A stretch of DNA of 64,000 nucleotides from Streptomyces sp. ISL-10 (lineage in GTDB: Bacteria; Actinomycetota; Actinomycetes; Streptomycetales; Streptomycetaceae): assembly GCF_018614575.1 (NCBI RefSeq), contig NZ_JAGGOJ010000007.1, forward strand, positions 248,001 through 312,000. Reading direction: 5' to 3'. The notes under the pieces were generated by a model that worked only from the letters and a program-made list of their open reading frames with translations, searched no databases and was not told the DNA's origin. Position numbers and translations under genes: made by a program. Numbering within the stretch: position 1 is the first letter of the stretch; each line of letters begins with the position of its first letter. Of this stretch, positions 38,281 to 46,775 are shown in pieces.

Positions 38281-38382
38281 CCCAGCGGGATGACAGAGCG
38301 GAGGGGCCTCGGGACCAGAAGTACCCGGTACCAGCAGCCAACCGGCCGACCGGCCGGCACAACAGACGAGGAACAACACACC

Positions 38383-38751
38383 GTGCAACTCGAAGCGCAC
38401 GCCCCGTCCGTACCGCCTTCCCAGCCGATCTCCCCGCCCGCCCTTCCCGAGGACTCCACCTTGACTCCCCTCACCGCGCTGACCGCGCTCGACGACGCCA
38501 TCGAGAACCTCGGCGTACCCGTCCCCTGCCGCTCCTACGACCCGGAGGTCTTCTTCGCCGAGTCGCCGGCCGACGTCGAGTACGCCAAGTCCCTCTGCCG
38601 TACCTGCCCGCTGGTGGAGGCCTGCCTCGCCGGCGCCAAGGAGCGGCGTGAGCCGTGGGGCGTCTGGGGCGGAGAGCTCTTCGTCCAGGGTGTCGTCGTC
38701 GCCCGGAAGCGGCCTCGTGGTCGCCCGCGCAAGAACCCGGTCGCGGCATGA
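38383..38751 (+). CDS. wblC: WhiB-family regulator WblC (WhiB7)
   Basis: A 122-residue WhiB-like iron-sulfur protein that activates intrinsic antibiotic-resistance genes together with the primary sigma factor. The N-terminal extension is Ser/Pro-rich. Four cysteines (PCRSYDP; SLCRTCPLVEAC) bind the cluster, the turn EPWGVWGGE is the WhiB7 version, and the C-terminal AT-hook RPRGRPRKNP contacts DNA and is specific for WhiB7/WblC. GTG start with GAGGA upstream. Neighbouring uvrD2 and ABC1 kinase genes match the order in mycobacteria. Its stop overlaps the next gene by 4 bp. Confidence 0.92.
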   Translation: MQLEAHAPSVPPSQPISPPALPEDSTLTPLTALTALDDAIENLGVPVPCRSYDPEVFFAESPADVEYAKSLCRTCPLVEACLAGAKERREPWGVWGGELFVQGVVVARKRPRGRPRKNPVAA

Positions 38752-39071
38752 GCACCGCCGGAACCATCGATCGACCCGTCACGCACGAACCCCATAAGCA
38801 GGCCCCGATGACCTCTTCCGCCAGCGAGCCGTCAGGCTCCGCCACTCCAGCAGTCACCACGATCGGCGCGACCGCCTCGCGTCAGAACAGGACCCGCGAA
38901 ATGCAACTCATCCCAGAAGCCCTGGCTCGTGCGCATATGCACGAGCGCCGGCGCGAAGCCGATGCGGAACGCCAGGCCGTGCGCCTGGTCGCCGCCCGGC
39001 GGATGCAGCGCCGTGCCGAGCGCGTCTCGATGCGCGCCCGTCGTGCACTGGCCATGGCCGTCATGCAGTGA
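38748..39071 (+). CDS. Hypothetical protein coupled to wblC
   Basis: A 107-residue protein overlapping the wblC stop (ATGA). The first half is Ser/Thr/Pro-rich; the second (ALARAHMHERRREADAERQA) is a strongly basic amphipathic helix. A conserved Streptomyces neighbour of wblC by position; no function is known to me. Ends before the large hairpin at 39087. Confidence 0.65.
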   Translation: MSTAGTIDRPVTHEPHKQAPMTSSASEPSGSATPAVTTIGATASRQNRTREMQLIPEALARAHMHERRREADAERQAVRLVAARRMQRRAERVSMRARRALAMAVMQ

Positions 39072-39086
39072 CAGCACACGCAGTCC

Positions 39087-39122
39087 CCGCGGGGGCCGGT
39101 CCGAACGGACCGGCCCCCGCGG
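39087..39122 (+). terminator. Terminator after the wblC operon
   Basis: Perfect 16-bp stem CCGCGGGGGCCGGTCC with loop GAAC. Confidence 0.87.
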
Positions 39123-39168
39123 TGCGTTGCTCACGCAGACGTGCTCCGGGCGGCGGTATCGTCGCCAG

Positions 39169-39384
39169 GTGGACCAGGACAAGACGCCGCAGCCCGAACC
39201 GCAGGGCGCGCCGGCACAGGACGCCGGGATCACCGTGTGCTCCGTCTGCGGCGCGACCGCCGAGGGGACACCGGTCACCTGGACATGCTCCGTGGAGCAT
39301 GGTGTCCGCAGGTACCTGTGCGAGGCCTGTGCTCGGGCCAACATCAGGGCGATCGAGGGGAAGCTCGACACGGACTGGTGGTGA
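39169..39384 (+). CDS. Small zinc-ribbon protein
   Basis: A 71-residue protein with a GTG start and two CxxC pairs (VCSVCGATAEG and YLCEACARAN) plus WTCSVEHG, which together form a zinc ribbon. The short length and lack of other domains suggest a small regulatory or RNA-binding protein. SD is weak. Convergent with the ABC1 kinase gene. Function not recognised. Confidence 0.62.
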   Translation: MDQDKTPQPEPQGAPAQDAGITVCSVCGATAEGTPVTWTCSVEHGVRRYLCEACARANIRAIEGKLDTDWW

Positions 39385-39465
39385 CACCACCCGGCACGCC
39401 GGTCCGCCCCCGTCACAGCGACAGGCGCGAGCCGGCGATCCGCGTGCGCGCTCCGCGGGCGACGG

Positions 39466-40869
39466 TCAAGCCTGCGCCTCCACCACCGCCTCTTCGGCCG
39501 ACGCCCCCTGCTCCTCGAGCGCGCGGTCCTGAAGGTCCTCCTCCTCGGCGAGGAATCCGGGCAGCCAGGCCTCCAACTCCTCCCGCAGCCGCACGGACGC
39601 GTTCAGCTGGCACAGCACACCGATGGTGCTCAACGTCACACGGTGTATGAGGAGATACGACGGCGGCAGATTGAGCTGCTTGCCCAACTGGTGTGCGGGG
39701 GAGCGGACGTCGGCGATCCGTGCGGCCTGTGCGCGCATCCAGCCGCGGGTGAACGTGAACTCCTCCACCTCCGCCGGCTCGATGATCGGCAGCAGATAGT
39801 CGAGCACCTGGTCGGGGTCGAGCTTGACGGACTCCTTGACGAAGCCCTCCTCGCACAGCATCTGGTAAACGGCTTCGGCCTCGCCCGCCAGCGTCATCCG
39901 CAGGCATGCCCCGATGGTTTGCGGCAGCCCTCCCGACAGACGGTCCACCGTGCCGAAGTCCAGGACGCCCAGCCGCAGGGACTCGCCGTCCTCGCCCGGC
40001 AGAAGCCGGAAGTTGCCCGGGTGAGGGTCGGCGTGGAGCCGTCCTGTACGAGCGGGGCCGGAGAAGAGGAACCGGGCCAGCAACTGGCCCGCGCGGTCAC
40101 GCTGCTCCGGGGTGCCGTCCGCGATCACGTCCGCCAGCGGTATGCCGTCGATCCACTCCGTCACCAGCACCTGGTCGCACTGGTGGACCACGTCCGGCAC
40201 GACCACATCGGGATCACCGGCGAACTCGGCCGCATGCTCACGCTGGGCCTGCGCCTCCAGCTCGTAGTCCAGCTCCTCCGAGACCCGGTCGCGCAGTTCG
40301 GCGATCAGCGGCTTGATGTCCATCCCCGGGATGAGGGGACCGAGGAGCTTGGCGAAACGGCTCAGCTGGGTCAGGTCCGACAGGAGCGCGTCCCCCGCAC
40401 CGGGGTACTGCACCTTGACCGCGACCTCGCGCCCGTCGTGCCACACGGCCCGGTGCACCTGGCCGATGGAGGCGGCTGCCGAGGGCTTGTCCTCGAAACT
40501 GAGGAACAGCTCGCGCCACTCTTCTCCGAGACGCTCCGCGAGCACGGTGTGGACGGTGCGCGTCGGCATCGGCGGCGCGGCGTCCTGCAGCTTGGTGAGC
40601 GCTGCCCGGTACGGGCCGGCGATCTCCTCGGGCAGGGCCGACTCGAAGACGGACATCGCCTGTCCGAACTTCATCGCGCCGCCCTTGAGCTCGCCGAGCA
40701 CCTTGAACAGCTGGTCCGCCGTGCGCTGTTGCAGTTCACGGGCCACGATCTCAGCGGACCTGCCGCCGATCCGCTTGCCCAGCCCCCAGGTGGCACGGCC
40801 CGCGATGCCCAGTGGCAGCGCGGCCAATTTTGCGGTACGGGTGACCGCCTTCCGGGGTAGATCAGACAT
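39466..40869 (-). CDS. ABC1/AarF (UbiB) family atypical kinase
   Basis: A 467-residue protein of the ABC1/UbiB family. Hallmarks: KGGAMKFGQAMSVFESALPE (the KxGQ helix), AAASIGQVHRA (alanine-rich loop), EVAVKVQYPG (lysine of beta 3), DADPHPGNF-type catalytic loop (HADPHPGNFRLL) and VLDFGTVDRL (DFG). It binds ATP and is linked to lipid or quinone metabolism in other bacteria. Start at 40869 has GGAGGGG. It is downstream of the conserved whiB7 cluster in actinobacteria. Confidence 0.9.
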   Translation of the reverse strand: MSDLPRKAVTRTAKLAALPLGIAGRATWGLGKRIGGRSAEIVARELQQRTADQLFKVLGELKGGAMKFGQAMSVFESALPEEIAGPYRAALTKLQDAAPPMPTRTVHTVLAERLGEEWRELFLSFEDKPSAAASIGQVHRAVWHDGREVAVKVQYPGAGDALLSDLTQLSRFAKLLGPLIPGMDIKPLIAELRDRVSEELDYELEAQAQREHAAEFAGDPDVVVPDVVHQCDQVLVTEWIDGIPLADVIADGTPEQRDRAGQLLARFLFSGPARTGRLHADPHPGNFRLLPGEDGESLRLGVLDFGTVDRLSGGLPQTIGACLRMTLAGEAEAVYQMLCEEGFVKESVKLDPDQVLDYLLPIIEPAEVEEFTFTRGWMRAQAARIADVRSPAHQLGKQLNLPPSYLLIHRVTLSTIGVLCQLNASVRLREELEAWLPGFLAEEEDLQDRALEEQGASAEEAVVEAQA

Positions 40870-40933
40870 ACGCCCCTCCAAGTCCCAGCCGGCGTGCCGC
40901 ATCTGCCTTACGGCGTTGCTCCGTTGACGGCGG

Positions 40934-42079
40934 TTACCCGGCCATTGTCTCGTGTGTCGGACCGAACCCCGAGGTGTGTCTGGTCTCAGTCCTGCCCGCC
41001 GCGCCGCACGGGCACTCGGCATGGGCACTGATCCGCTCGGAGCGCCACCGCACGGACGGCAGCGACACCTCCCAGCGGGCATCCGCACTCGCCGGCAGGT
41101 CCCCGTCGAGGAAGGACACCGCGTGACACGCGGTGAGCCCCGCGACGGTCGTGGCCAGCGCTGCGTCACAGGCGGAGGGCACTGCTGCGCGCCGTCCCGA
41201 GCGCCACTGCGCGAGCAGTATCGACCGGGCCGGGTCGCGCTCCGTCCGGCAGCGCTCCAGGCATCCGGCGCATGCTGTGCTCCCCGGCACCACCAGCGGC
41301 CCCACCACGCCGGTCGCCTCCACAACTCCCGCGTAGAGATGGGGGATCCCGGCGGCGATCCAGTCCTCGGCCGGCAGCGGGTCCGGTGCGTAGGCGTCGA
41401 GTCCGTCACGCGGGGCCACCACCACGAGAGCGAGTGCCGGCTCGCCGCCGCCCGGCTCCGCCACCTCCGCCCTGCGCGGGGGGCGGTCCGGTGCCGAGCG
41501 GCGGACCAGACGCCGGGCCGCCGCGTCCCTGCGCTGTCCGATCTCCTCGGGCGCCAGTCCGCCCGGTGTGACATCGCCCGGTTCTGTGAAGCCGCCGTCC
41601 AGCACCTCGACCCGCCCCACTCCCGCCGAGGACAGCGTCGCCGCGACGAGGGCGCCGACCCTGCCCGCGCCGCGCACCTGGACCCGTACGGCCCGCCGGG
41701 CCGCCAGTCGCCGCATCGCGCCGCCCGGCTCGGGATGGACCACGGACAAGGAAGCCAGATCCGGACGCAGCCGGTCGAGGGCACCCGGCCTTCTTCGCAG
41801 AGAGTCCGCGGCCGGTCCGCCGGCCGTCGGGTCGTCCAGGAGTCCGGCGGCCGCCAGCCGCCCGACCAGCGCGTCGGCCCGCCCGTCCGGCAGCCCCATC
41901 GTGCGTGCCTCGGCACGCAGGAGGTCCAGTCCGCGGGTGCCGTCCAGCAGCTCGATGAGCGAGCCTGTCGCGGTGTCCACGGGCCCCACCGTCACCGCGT
42001 GCGCGGATGTCACCCCGACCTGCACGGACTGGCGGTCACGCCATGCCCGTCGCAGGGCAGGCTTCATCATCGGATGCAT
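40934..42079 (-). CDS. ThiF-like nucleotide-binding protein
   Basis: A 381-residue protein with an N-terminal winged-helix-like part and a central Rossmann motif QVRGAGRVGALVAATLSSAG followed by RVEVLDGG, as in ThiF/MoeB E1-like adenylyltransferases. A cysteine pair in CAGCLERC and a final CPCG group could bind zinc. The usual catalytic arginine finger region is altered, so adenylylation activity is not assured. It is divergent from the YgjP-like gene, across a 199-bp region. Confidence 0.72.
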   Translation of the reverse strand: MHPMMKPALRRAWRDRQSVQVGVTSAHAVTVGPVDTATGSLIELLDGTRGLDLLRAEARTMGLPDGRADALVGRLAAAGLLDDPTAGGPAADSLRRRPGALDRLRPDLASLSVVHPEPGGAMRRLAARRAVRVQVRGAGRVGALVAATLSSAGVGRVEVLDGGFTEPGDVTPGGLAPEEIGQRRDAAARRLVRRSAPDRPPRRAEVAEPGGGEPALALVVVAPRDGLDAYAPDPLPAEDWIAAGIPHLYAGVVEATGVVGPLVVPGSTACAGCLERCRTERDPARSILLAQWRSGRRAAVPSACDAALATTVAGLTACHAVSFLDGDLPASADARWEVSLPSVRWRSERISAHAECPCGAAGRTETRHTSGFGPTHETMAG

Positions 42080-42278
42080 ATCCGTCCCCGTTCCCCCGGT
42101 TGAATTCTGCTCTTCGGTCTCGAGCCGTTGTCAGAATGCCGGTCCGCGCCGCGGCGTGTGAAAAGTTGTCCACAGGTGCGGGGTATTAGTCGTTCAAATC
42201 GTGCAGCCATGGAGTGGATCAGGCGTGAACCGTCCCGGGGGCGGGACTTCCCGGACTGACAGCGGGTAACGTCGGGGC

Positions 42279-42899
42279 GTGCCCGTCGACCCCTCCCCCC
42301 GGCTCACCGGGGAGAACTCAGCGCGCGGCGCGGGAACCACGCGAAACGCGAGTCGCCACCCGCACCGCGGGCCCGCCACGAGCGCGGTCGAGGTCCGCAG
42401 GAGCGCCCGGCGCAGCAGGACGGTCTCGGCCTACCGCGAGGGCGACCGCACGATCGTCCTGATCCCCGCCCGGATGTCCGAGGCCGAGGAGCGCCGGTGG
42501 GTCGGCGTGATGCTGGACAAGCTCGCGGCGCAGGAGAGCAAGCGGGTTCTCGGCGACAGCGAACTGGCCGAGCGGGCCGAGCGGTTGTCGGAGCAGTACT
42601 TCGACGGCCGGGCGAAGCCGGCATCCGTGCGATGGGTGACGAACCAGAACACCCGCTGGGGCTCGTGCACTCCGGCGGAGGGCAGCATCCGTCTCTCGCA
42701 CCGGCTGCAGGGCATGCCCGAGTACGTCGTCGACTATGTGCTCGTCCATGAGCTCGCGCACCTGCTCGTGCCCGGCCACGGGGCGCGTTTCTGGCGGCTG
42801 CTGGAGGCGTATCCCCGTACCGAGCGGGCCCGCGGCTACCTCGAAGGCGTCGCCGCGGCCGGCCGGCTGCCGCATCTGCCCCCCGCGCGCGAGGAGTGA
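42279..42899 (+). CDS. YgjP-like (DUF45/M48-type) metallopeptidase
   Basis: A 206-residue protein with the zinc motif VLVHELAHLLVPGHGARFWR (HExxH...H, Glu base) preceded by RWGSCTPAEGSIRLSHRLQG, the hallmark of the YgjP-like family. An N-terminal extension of about 50 basic residues may be disordered or indicate a later start; the GTG at 42279 has GTCGGGGC upstream. The substrate is not predictable. Confidence 0.78.
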   Translation: MPVDPSPRLTGENSARGAGTTRNASRHPHRGPATSAVEVRRSARRSRTVSAYREGDRTIVLIPARMSEAEERRWVGVMLDKLAAQESKRVLGDSELAERAERLSEQYFDGRAKPASVRWVTNQNTRWGSCTPAEGSIRLSHRLQGMPEYVVDYVLVHELAHLLVPGHGARFWRLLEAYPRTERARGYLEGVAAAGRLPHLPPAREE

Positions 42900-43064
42900 G
42901 GAACGCGAGCGGCGATCCGCTGCCGTGACGGTCGTGGGCGGCCGGGCGGCGAGCGGGTGTCGACGGTCCTGTACCGAATGTGTACCGGCTTGGCTCGAAG
43001 TCGCCGCCAGCGGTTAGCCTGACGCGACGCATTCGTAATTCGGGATGGGGGACGGTCGTAACGC

Positions 43065-44720
43065 ATGGCCAGGGAATTCCAACGGGGCCACAAGGCCAAG
43101 ATCAGTGATCTGACGCCAGGAACAGATCTGTACGTAGGTGTGCAGATCGCTGCTCCTGGACTGACCTTCGACATCAGCTGCTTCGGCCTCGACGCGAACG
43201 AGCAGCTCTCCGACGACCGGTACTTCATCTTCTTCAACCAGCCGAAGTCGCCCGAGGAGTCCATTCAGCTGCTCGGTGCGCAGGCCGGGGACACCGAGTC
43301 GTTCCGCGTCACTCTCGACCGCATTCCGGCGAACATCCACAAGCTCTCCTTCACCGCCACGATCGACGGCGCGGGGCAGATGTCGCAGATCGGCCCCGGG
43401 CACATCCGCATCGTCGCGGGCGGCGAAGAGGTGGTCAGGTACGCGTTCAACGGCTCGGAGTTCAGCACCGAACGTGCGGTGATGCTGGGCGACTTCTACC
43501 TCAAGGACGTATGGCGCTTCGCCGCCGTCGGCCAGGGATTCGACGGCGGGCTCGATGCACTGCTGAAGAACTTTGGCGGAGAGGTCGCCGAGGAGGAGCC
43601 CGCCCCGCAGCAACCTCAGGCGGTCGCGCCCTCGTTCGCACCGCCCCCGGCTGCTGCCGCGCCCGCTCAGCCTCCGGCCTTCGGAGCGCCCCAAGCTCCG
43701 CAGCCCGCGCCCGCGCCCGCGCCCGCGTTCGGCGCTCCTGCGGCCCCGGCTCCCGCCGCCCAGGCCCCGGTGCCGGCCCCGCAGATGCACGCCGCACCGA
43801 CCATGGCCGCCCCCATGGCGCCTGGCCCCGGCACCGTGCCGCCGCCGGCGCCGTCCCCGTACGGCCAGCCGCAACCGCCGCAGCAGCCGCAGTACGGTCA
43901 GGTCCCGGGGCAGCTGCCCGGCCAGGCCCCGCCGCCCGCAATGCCGTCCCCGTACGGCCAGCCGGCCCCCGGCCCGTACGGGCAGCAGCCCGGCATGCCG
44001 CAGCCCGGCATGCCCCAAGGCGCTCCGCAGGGAGTGCCCCAGGGGGTGCCACAGACCGGGGCCGGCCTCCAGGCCGCTCTGCAGCCCTACCGCGAGACGC
44101 CCACCGGCCAGCGCTGGACCCCGCAGAACCAGCAGATGATGCGGGTCGACCTGACCATGGGCGGCACGCCCGTGCTCGCCCGCCAGGGCAGCATGGTCAT
44201 GTACCAGGGCAAGGTCGACTTCAGCTACAAGGGCGCCGGTTTCGCCGGCCGCATGGTCGGTAACGCCACGGGCCAGGAGATGCAGTTGATGCGCTGCAGC
44301 GGCCGTGGCCAGGTCTTCCTCGCGGAGAACGGCGCACACCTGCACTCCATCGAGCTGCAGGGCGACGGCATCTGTGTCTCCGCCGAGAACGTGCTCGCCT
44401 TCGACGAGTCGCTCCAGCACGAGGTCCGGCGCATCGAGGGCCACGGCATCCCCGGCGGTGCGCTGTTCACGATGATGTTCCAGGGCACGGGCACCGTCGT
44501 CGTCAAGACGCAGGGCGTCCCGGTCGTTCTGCCGGTCACGCCCACCACCTTCGCCGACAGCAACGCGGTCGTCGCCTGGTCGGCGGCCTCACAGGTGATC
44601 CTTTCCAGTCAGGTCCGCCTGCGGCGCAACGCCTACCCCGGACACAGCGGCGAAACCGTGAACCTCCAGTTCCGGGGTGCCCCCGGCAACTTCATCGTCG
44701 TCCAGCCGTACGAGGTCTGA
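43065..44720 (+). CDS. TerD - AIM24 fusion protein
   Basis: A 551-residue protein with a TerD-family domain (about 1-175: ISDLTPGTDLYVGVQIAAPG, FDISCFGLDANEQLSDDRYF) for calcium binding and stress or tellurite resistance. A long Pro/Ala/Gln-rich linker (about 180-340) follows, then an AIM24 domain (about 345-551: VDLTMGGTPVLARQGSMVMY to NFIVVQPYEV). It heads a three-gene operon of AIM24 proteins. No signal peptide is visible. The combination of TerD and AIM24 suggests a membrane- or envelope-stress assembly; specific function unknown. Confidence 0.87.
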   Translation: MAREFQRGHKAKISDLTPGTDLYVGVQIAAPGLTFDISCFGLDANEQLSDDRYFIFFNQPKSPEESIQLLGAQAGDTESFRVTLDRIPANIHKLSFTATIDGAGQMSQIGPGHIRIVAGGEEVVRYAFNGSEFSTERAVMLGDFYLKDVWRFAAVGQGFDGGLDALLKNFGGEVAEEEPAPQQPQAVAPSFAPPPAAAAPAQPPAFGAPQAPQPAPAPAPAFGAPAAPAPAAQAPVPAPQMHAAPTMAAPMAPGPGTVPPPAPSPYGQPQPPQQPQYGQVPGQLPGQAPPPAMPSPYGQPAPGPYGQQPGMPQPGMPQGAPQGVPQGVPQTGAGLQAALQPYRETPTGQRWTPQNQQMMRVDLTMGGTPVLARQGSMVMYQGKVDFSYKGAGFAGRMVGNATGQEMQLMRCSGRGQVFLAENGAHLHSIELQGDGICVSAENVLAFDESLQHEVRRIEGHGIPGGALFTMMFQGTGTVVVKTQGVPVVLPVTPTTFADSNAVVAWSAASQVILSSQVRLRRNAYPGHSGETVNLQFRGAPGNFIVVQPYEV

Positions 44721-44733
44721 GGGAGCCCGAAAC

Positions 44734-45414
44734 ATGAACCAGCAACTCGCGGGCTTCGCCCCGACCCCCGTCGCGGCCCGGATGGAGAACCACGGCCGCA
44801 CCATGCTCAAGGTCGCCATGGCCACCGGCCAGGACCTGTACGCACGCACTGGCTCGATGGTCGCCTACGAAGGCTTCGTCCAGTACGAGCCCAACCCGCC
44901 CGCCGTCCGTCAGATCGCCTCCCAGTGGGTGACAGGCGAGGGTGCGCCGATCATGAAGTGCTCCGGCGACGGCCTGCTCTACCTCGCCGACTACGGCGCC
45001 GACGTCGTCGTGATCAACCTCAACAACGACTCGCTCTCGGTCAACGGCACCAACCTCCTGGCCTTCGACGCCCACCTCCAGTGGGGTGTCGAGAAGGTCA
45101 AGGGCCTTGCCAAGTTCGCCGGCCAGGGCCTGTGGAACGTGGAGGTCGCGGGCACCGGCTGGGTCGCCCTGACCTCCCGCGGCACGCCCCTCGTCGTCGA
45201 CTGCGGCCGCGGAGAGGACGAGACGTACGTCGACCCGGACGCCCTCGTGGCCTGGTCCCCGAACCTCAAGGTGAAGGGCAAGCGCAGCTTCAAGGCCTCG
45301 TCCCTGATAGGGCGGGGCAGCGGAGAGGCGTACCAGATGGCCTTCTCGGGCCAGGGCATCGTCGTCGTACAGCCGAGCGAGGACAGCACCGACCGCCTGC
45401 GGGTCCGGGGCTGA
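44734..45414 (+). CDS. AIM24 family protein
   Basis: A 226-residue single-domain AIM24 protein (MLKVAMATGQDLYARTGSMV, APIMKCSGDGLLYLADYGAD, GIVVVQPSED). AIM24 is a trimeric beta-rich family of unknown biochemistry. The GTCTGA stop of the fusion gene is 13 bp upstream, and AGGGAGC is the SD. A paralogue of the fusion's C-terminal domain. Confidence 0.87.
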   Translation: MNQQLAGFAPTPVAARMENHGRTMLKVAMATGQDLYARTGSMVAYEGFVQYEPNPPAVRQIASQWVTGEGAPIMKCSGDGLLYLADYGADVVVINLNNDSLSVNGTNLLAFDAHLQWGVEKVKGLAKFAGQGLWNVEVAGTGWVALTSRGTPLVVDCGRGEDETYVDPDALVAWSPNLKVKGKRSFKASSLIGRGSGEAYQMAFSGQGIVVVQPSEDSTDRLRVRG

Positions 45415-45431
45415 GGGGGAGCGAGAACACC

Positions 45432-46187
45432 ATGCAGAGTCCGCTTTTCGGCTACGCCGAGCAGCAGTCCCAGGACCGGTACGTCGTACAGAACCCGCAG
45501 CTGCTGCGGGTCAGCCTGACCGGGCACGACGACGTGCTCGCCCGCAAGGGCGCGATGGTCGCCTACCAGGGGCTGGTCGACTTCGACGGCGAGTACCAGA
45601 CGAACAGCCAGCGCAGGGCCCGTGCCAACACCGGTGAGGGCCTGGATCTGATGCGCTGCTCGGGCCAGGGCACCGTCTACCTTGCCAACCTCGCCCAGTA
45701 CGTCCACGTCGTCGACGTGGACCAGGAGGGCATGACCGTCGACAGCGCGTATGTGCTGGCGCTCGACTCCACGCTGCACACCGAGGTCATCGCGGTGGAC
45801 AGCCAGTACGGCATCTCCGGATCCGGCAAGTACCAGCTCAACATCTCCGGCCGGGGCAAGGTCGCGCTGATGACCTCGGGCCAGCCGCTGATGATGCAGG
45901 TGACGGCCGAGAAGTACGTCAGCGTGGACGCAGACGCCATCGTGGCCTGGTCCTCCGCGCTGCGCGTCCAGATGCAGGCGCAGACGCACTCGTCCAACGT
46001 GCGCCGCCGCCGCGGCAACACCGGAGAGGGCTGGGAACTGAGCTTCCTCGGGCAGGGCTTCGCCCTCGTCCAGCCCAGCGAGGTCATGCCCCCGCAGAAC
46101 GCGGACCTCGGGCAGGGGGTGCGCGCCCAGTACGGCATGGGCCAGCACGGCTCCCACGCACAGAACCAGAACAACGCCTGGAACTGA
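45432..46187 (+). CDS. AIM24 family protein
   Basis: A 251-residue AIM24 protein (RYVVQNPQLLRVSLTGHDDV, LDLMRCSGQGTVYLANLAQY, GFALVQPSEV) with an additional short glutamine/asparagine-rich tail. Third AIM24 unit in the operon, followed by a strong terminator. Confidence 0.87.
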   Translation: MQSPLFGYAEQQSQDRYVVQNPQLLRVSLTGHDDVLARKGAMVAYQGLVDFDGEYQTNSQRRARANTGEGLDLMRCSGQGTVYLANLAQYVHVVDVDQEGMTVDSAYVLALDSTLHTEVIAVDSQYGISGSGKYQLNISGRGKVALMTSGQPLMMQVTAEKYVSVDADAIVAWSSALRVQMQAQTHSSNVRRRRGNTGEGWELSFLGQGFALVQPSEVMPPQNADLGQGVRAQYGMGQHGSHAQNQNNAWN

Positions 46188-46192
46188 CGGGA

Positions 46193-46236
46193 CACGGGTA
46201 AGGGGCGGTCGCCACGGCTACCGCCCCTTACCCGTG
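46193..46236. terminator. Convergent terminator after the AIM24 operon
   Basis: Perfect 17-bp stem (CACGGGTAAGGGGCGGT) with a 10-nt loop, between the AIM24 genes and the leftward Nudix gene. Confidence 0.87.
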
Positions 46237-46241
46237 CAGCG

Positions 46242-46775
46242 CTACAGCGCCGCCCTCGTGCGCTCCACGAGCCGTACGACGGAGGCGTCGGCCACGGCCG
46301 CGACCTCGTCGTAGGCGAACCAGCGCAGGTCCAGCGACTCGTCGCTGATCGCCGGGGCGGAGCCGGCCGGGGCCAGCGCCGCGTACTGCACGTCCAGATG
46401 CCAGTGGCACGGCGCGGGGATCGGGTGGCGGTCGAGGACGATGGGCCCGCCGGGCAGCAGGGAAAGACCCCGGATCCCGGACTCCTCGGTCGCCTCGCGC
46501 AGCGCCGCCGCGGCAAGCGTCGCGTCCTGCGGCTCGCAGTGGCCGCCCATCTGCAGCCATAGGCCGAGCTTCTTGTGCAGCGTCAGCAGTACCCGCCCGC
46601 GCTGCGCGTCGACCACCAGCGCGCTGGCCGTGAGATGCCCCGCCCCGCAGGACTTCCACATCCCGTCCGGATGCGACGCCAGGTGCTCCAGATACGTCTG
46701 CCGCAGCGCACTCTGGCCGTCCTCGATGGCCTCGTAGCCCTTCAGTACGAGGACGGCGTCGTCATTAAGGCTCAC
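46242..46775 (-). CDS. Nudix hydrolase
   Basis: A 177-residue Nudix protein. The box reads GGHCEPQDATLAAAALREAT then EES, matching GX5EX7REUXEE with the first positions present. The sequence starts with GTG (MSLNDDAVLVLKGYEAIEDG) that overlaps the preceding gene's stop. Substrate unknown; the shape fits an ADP-ribose or nucleoside diphosphate-linked hydrolase. Confidence 0.82.
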   Translation of the reverse strand: MSLNDDAVLVLKGYEAIEDGQSALRQTYLEHLASHPDGMWKSCGAGHLTASALVVDAQRGRVLLTLHKKLGLWLQMGGHCEPQDATLAAAALREATEESGIRGLSLLPGGPIVLDRHPIPAPCHWHLDVQYAALAPAGSAPAISDESLDLRWFAYDEVAAVADASVVRLVERTRAAL

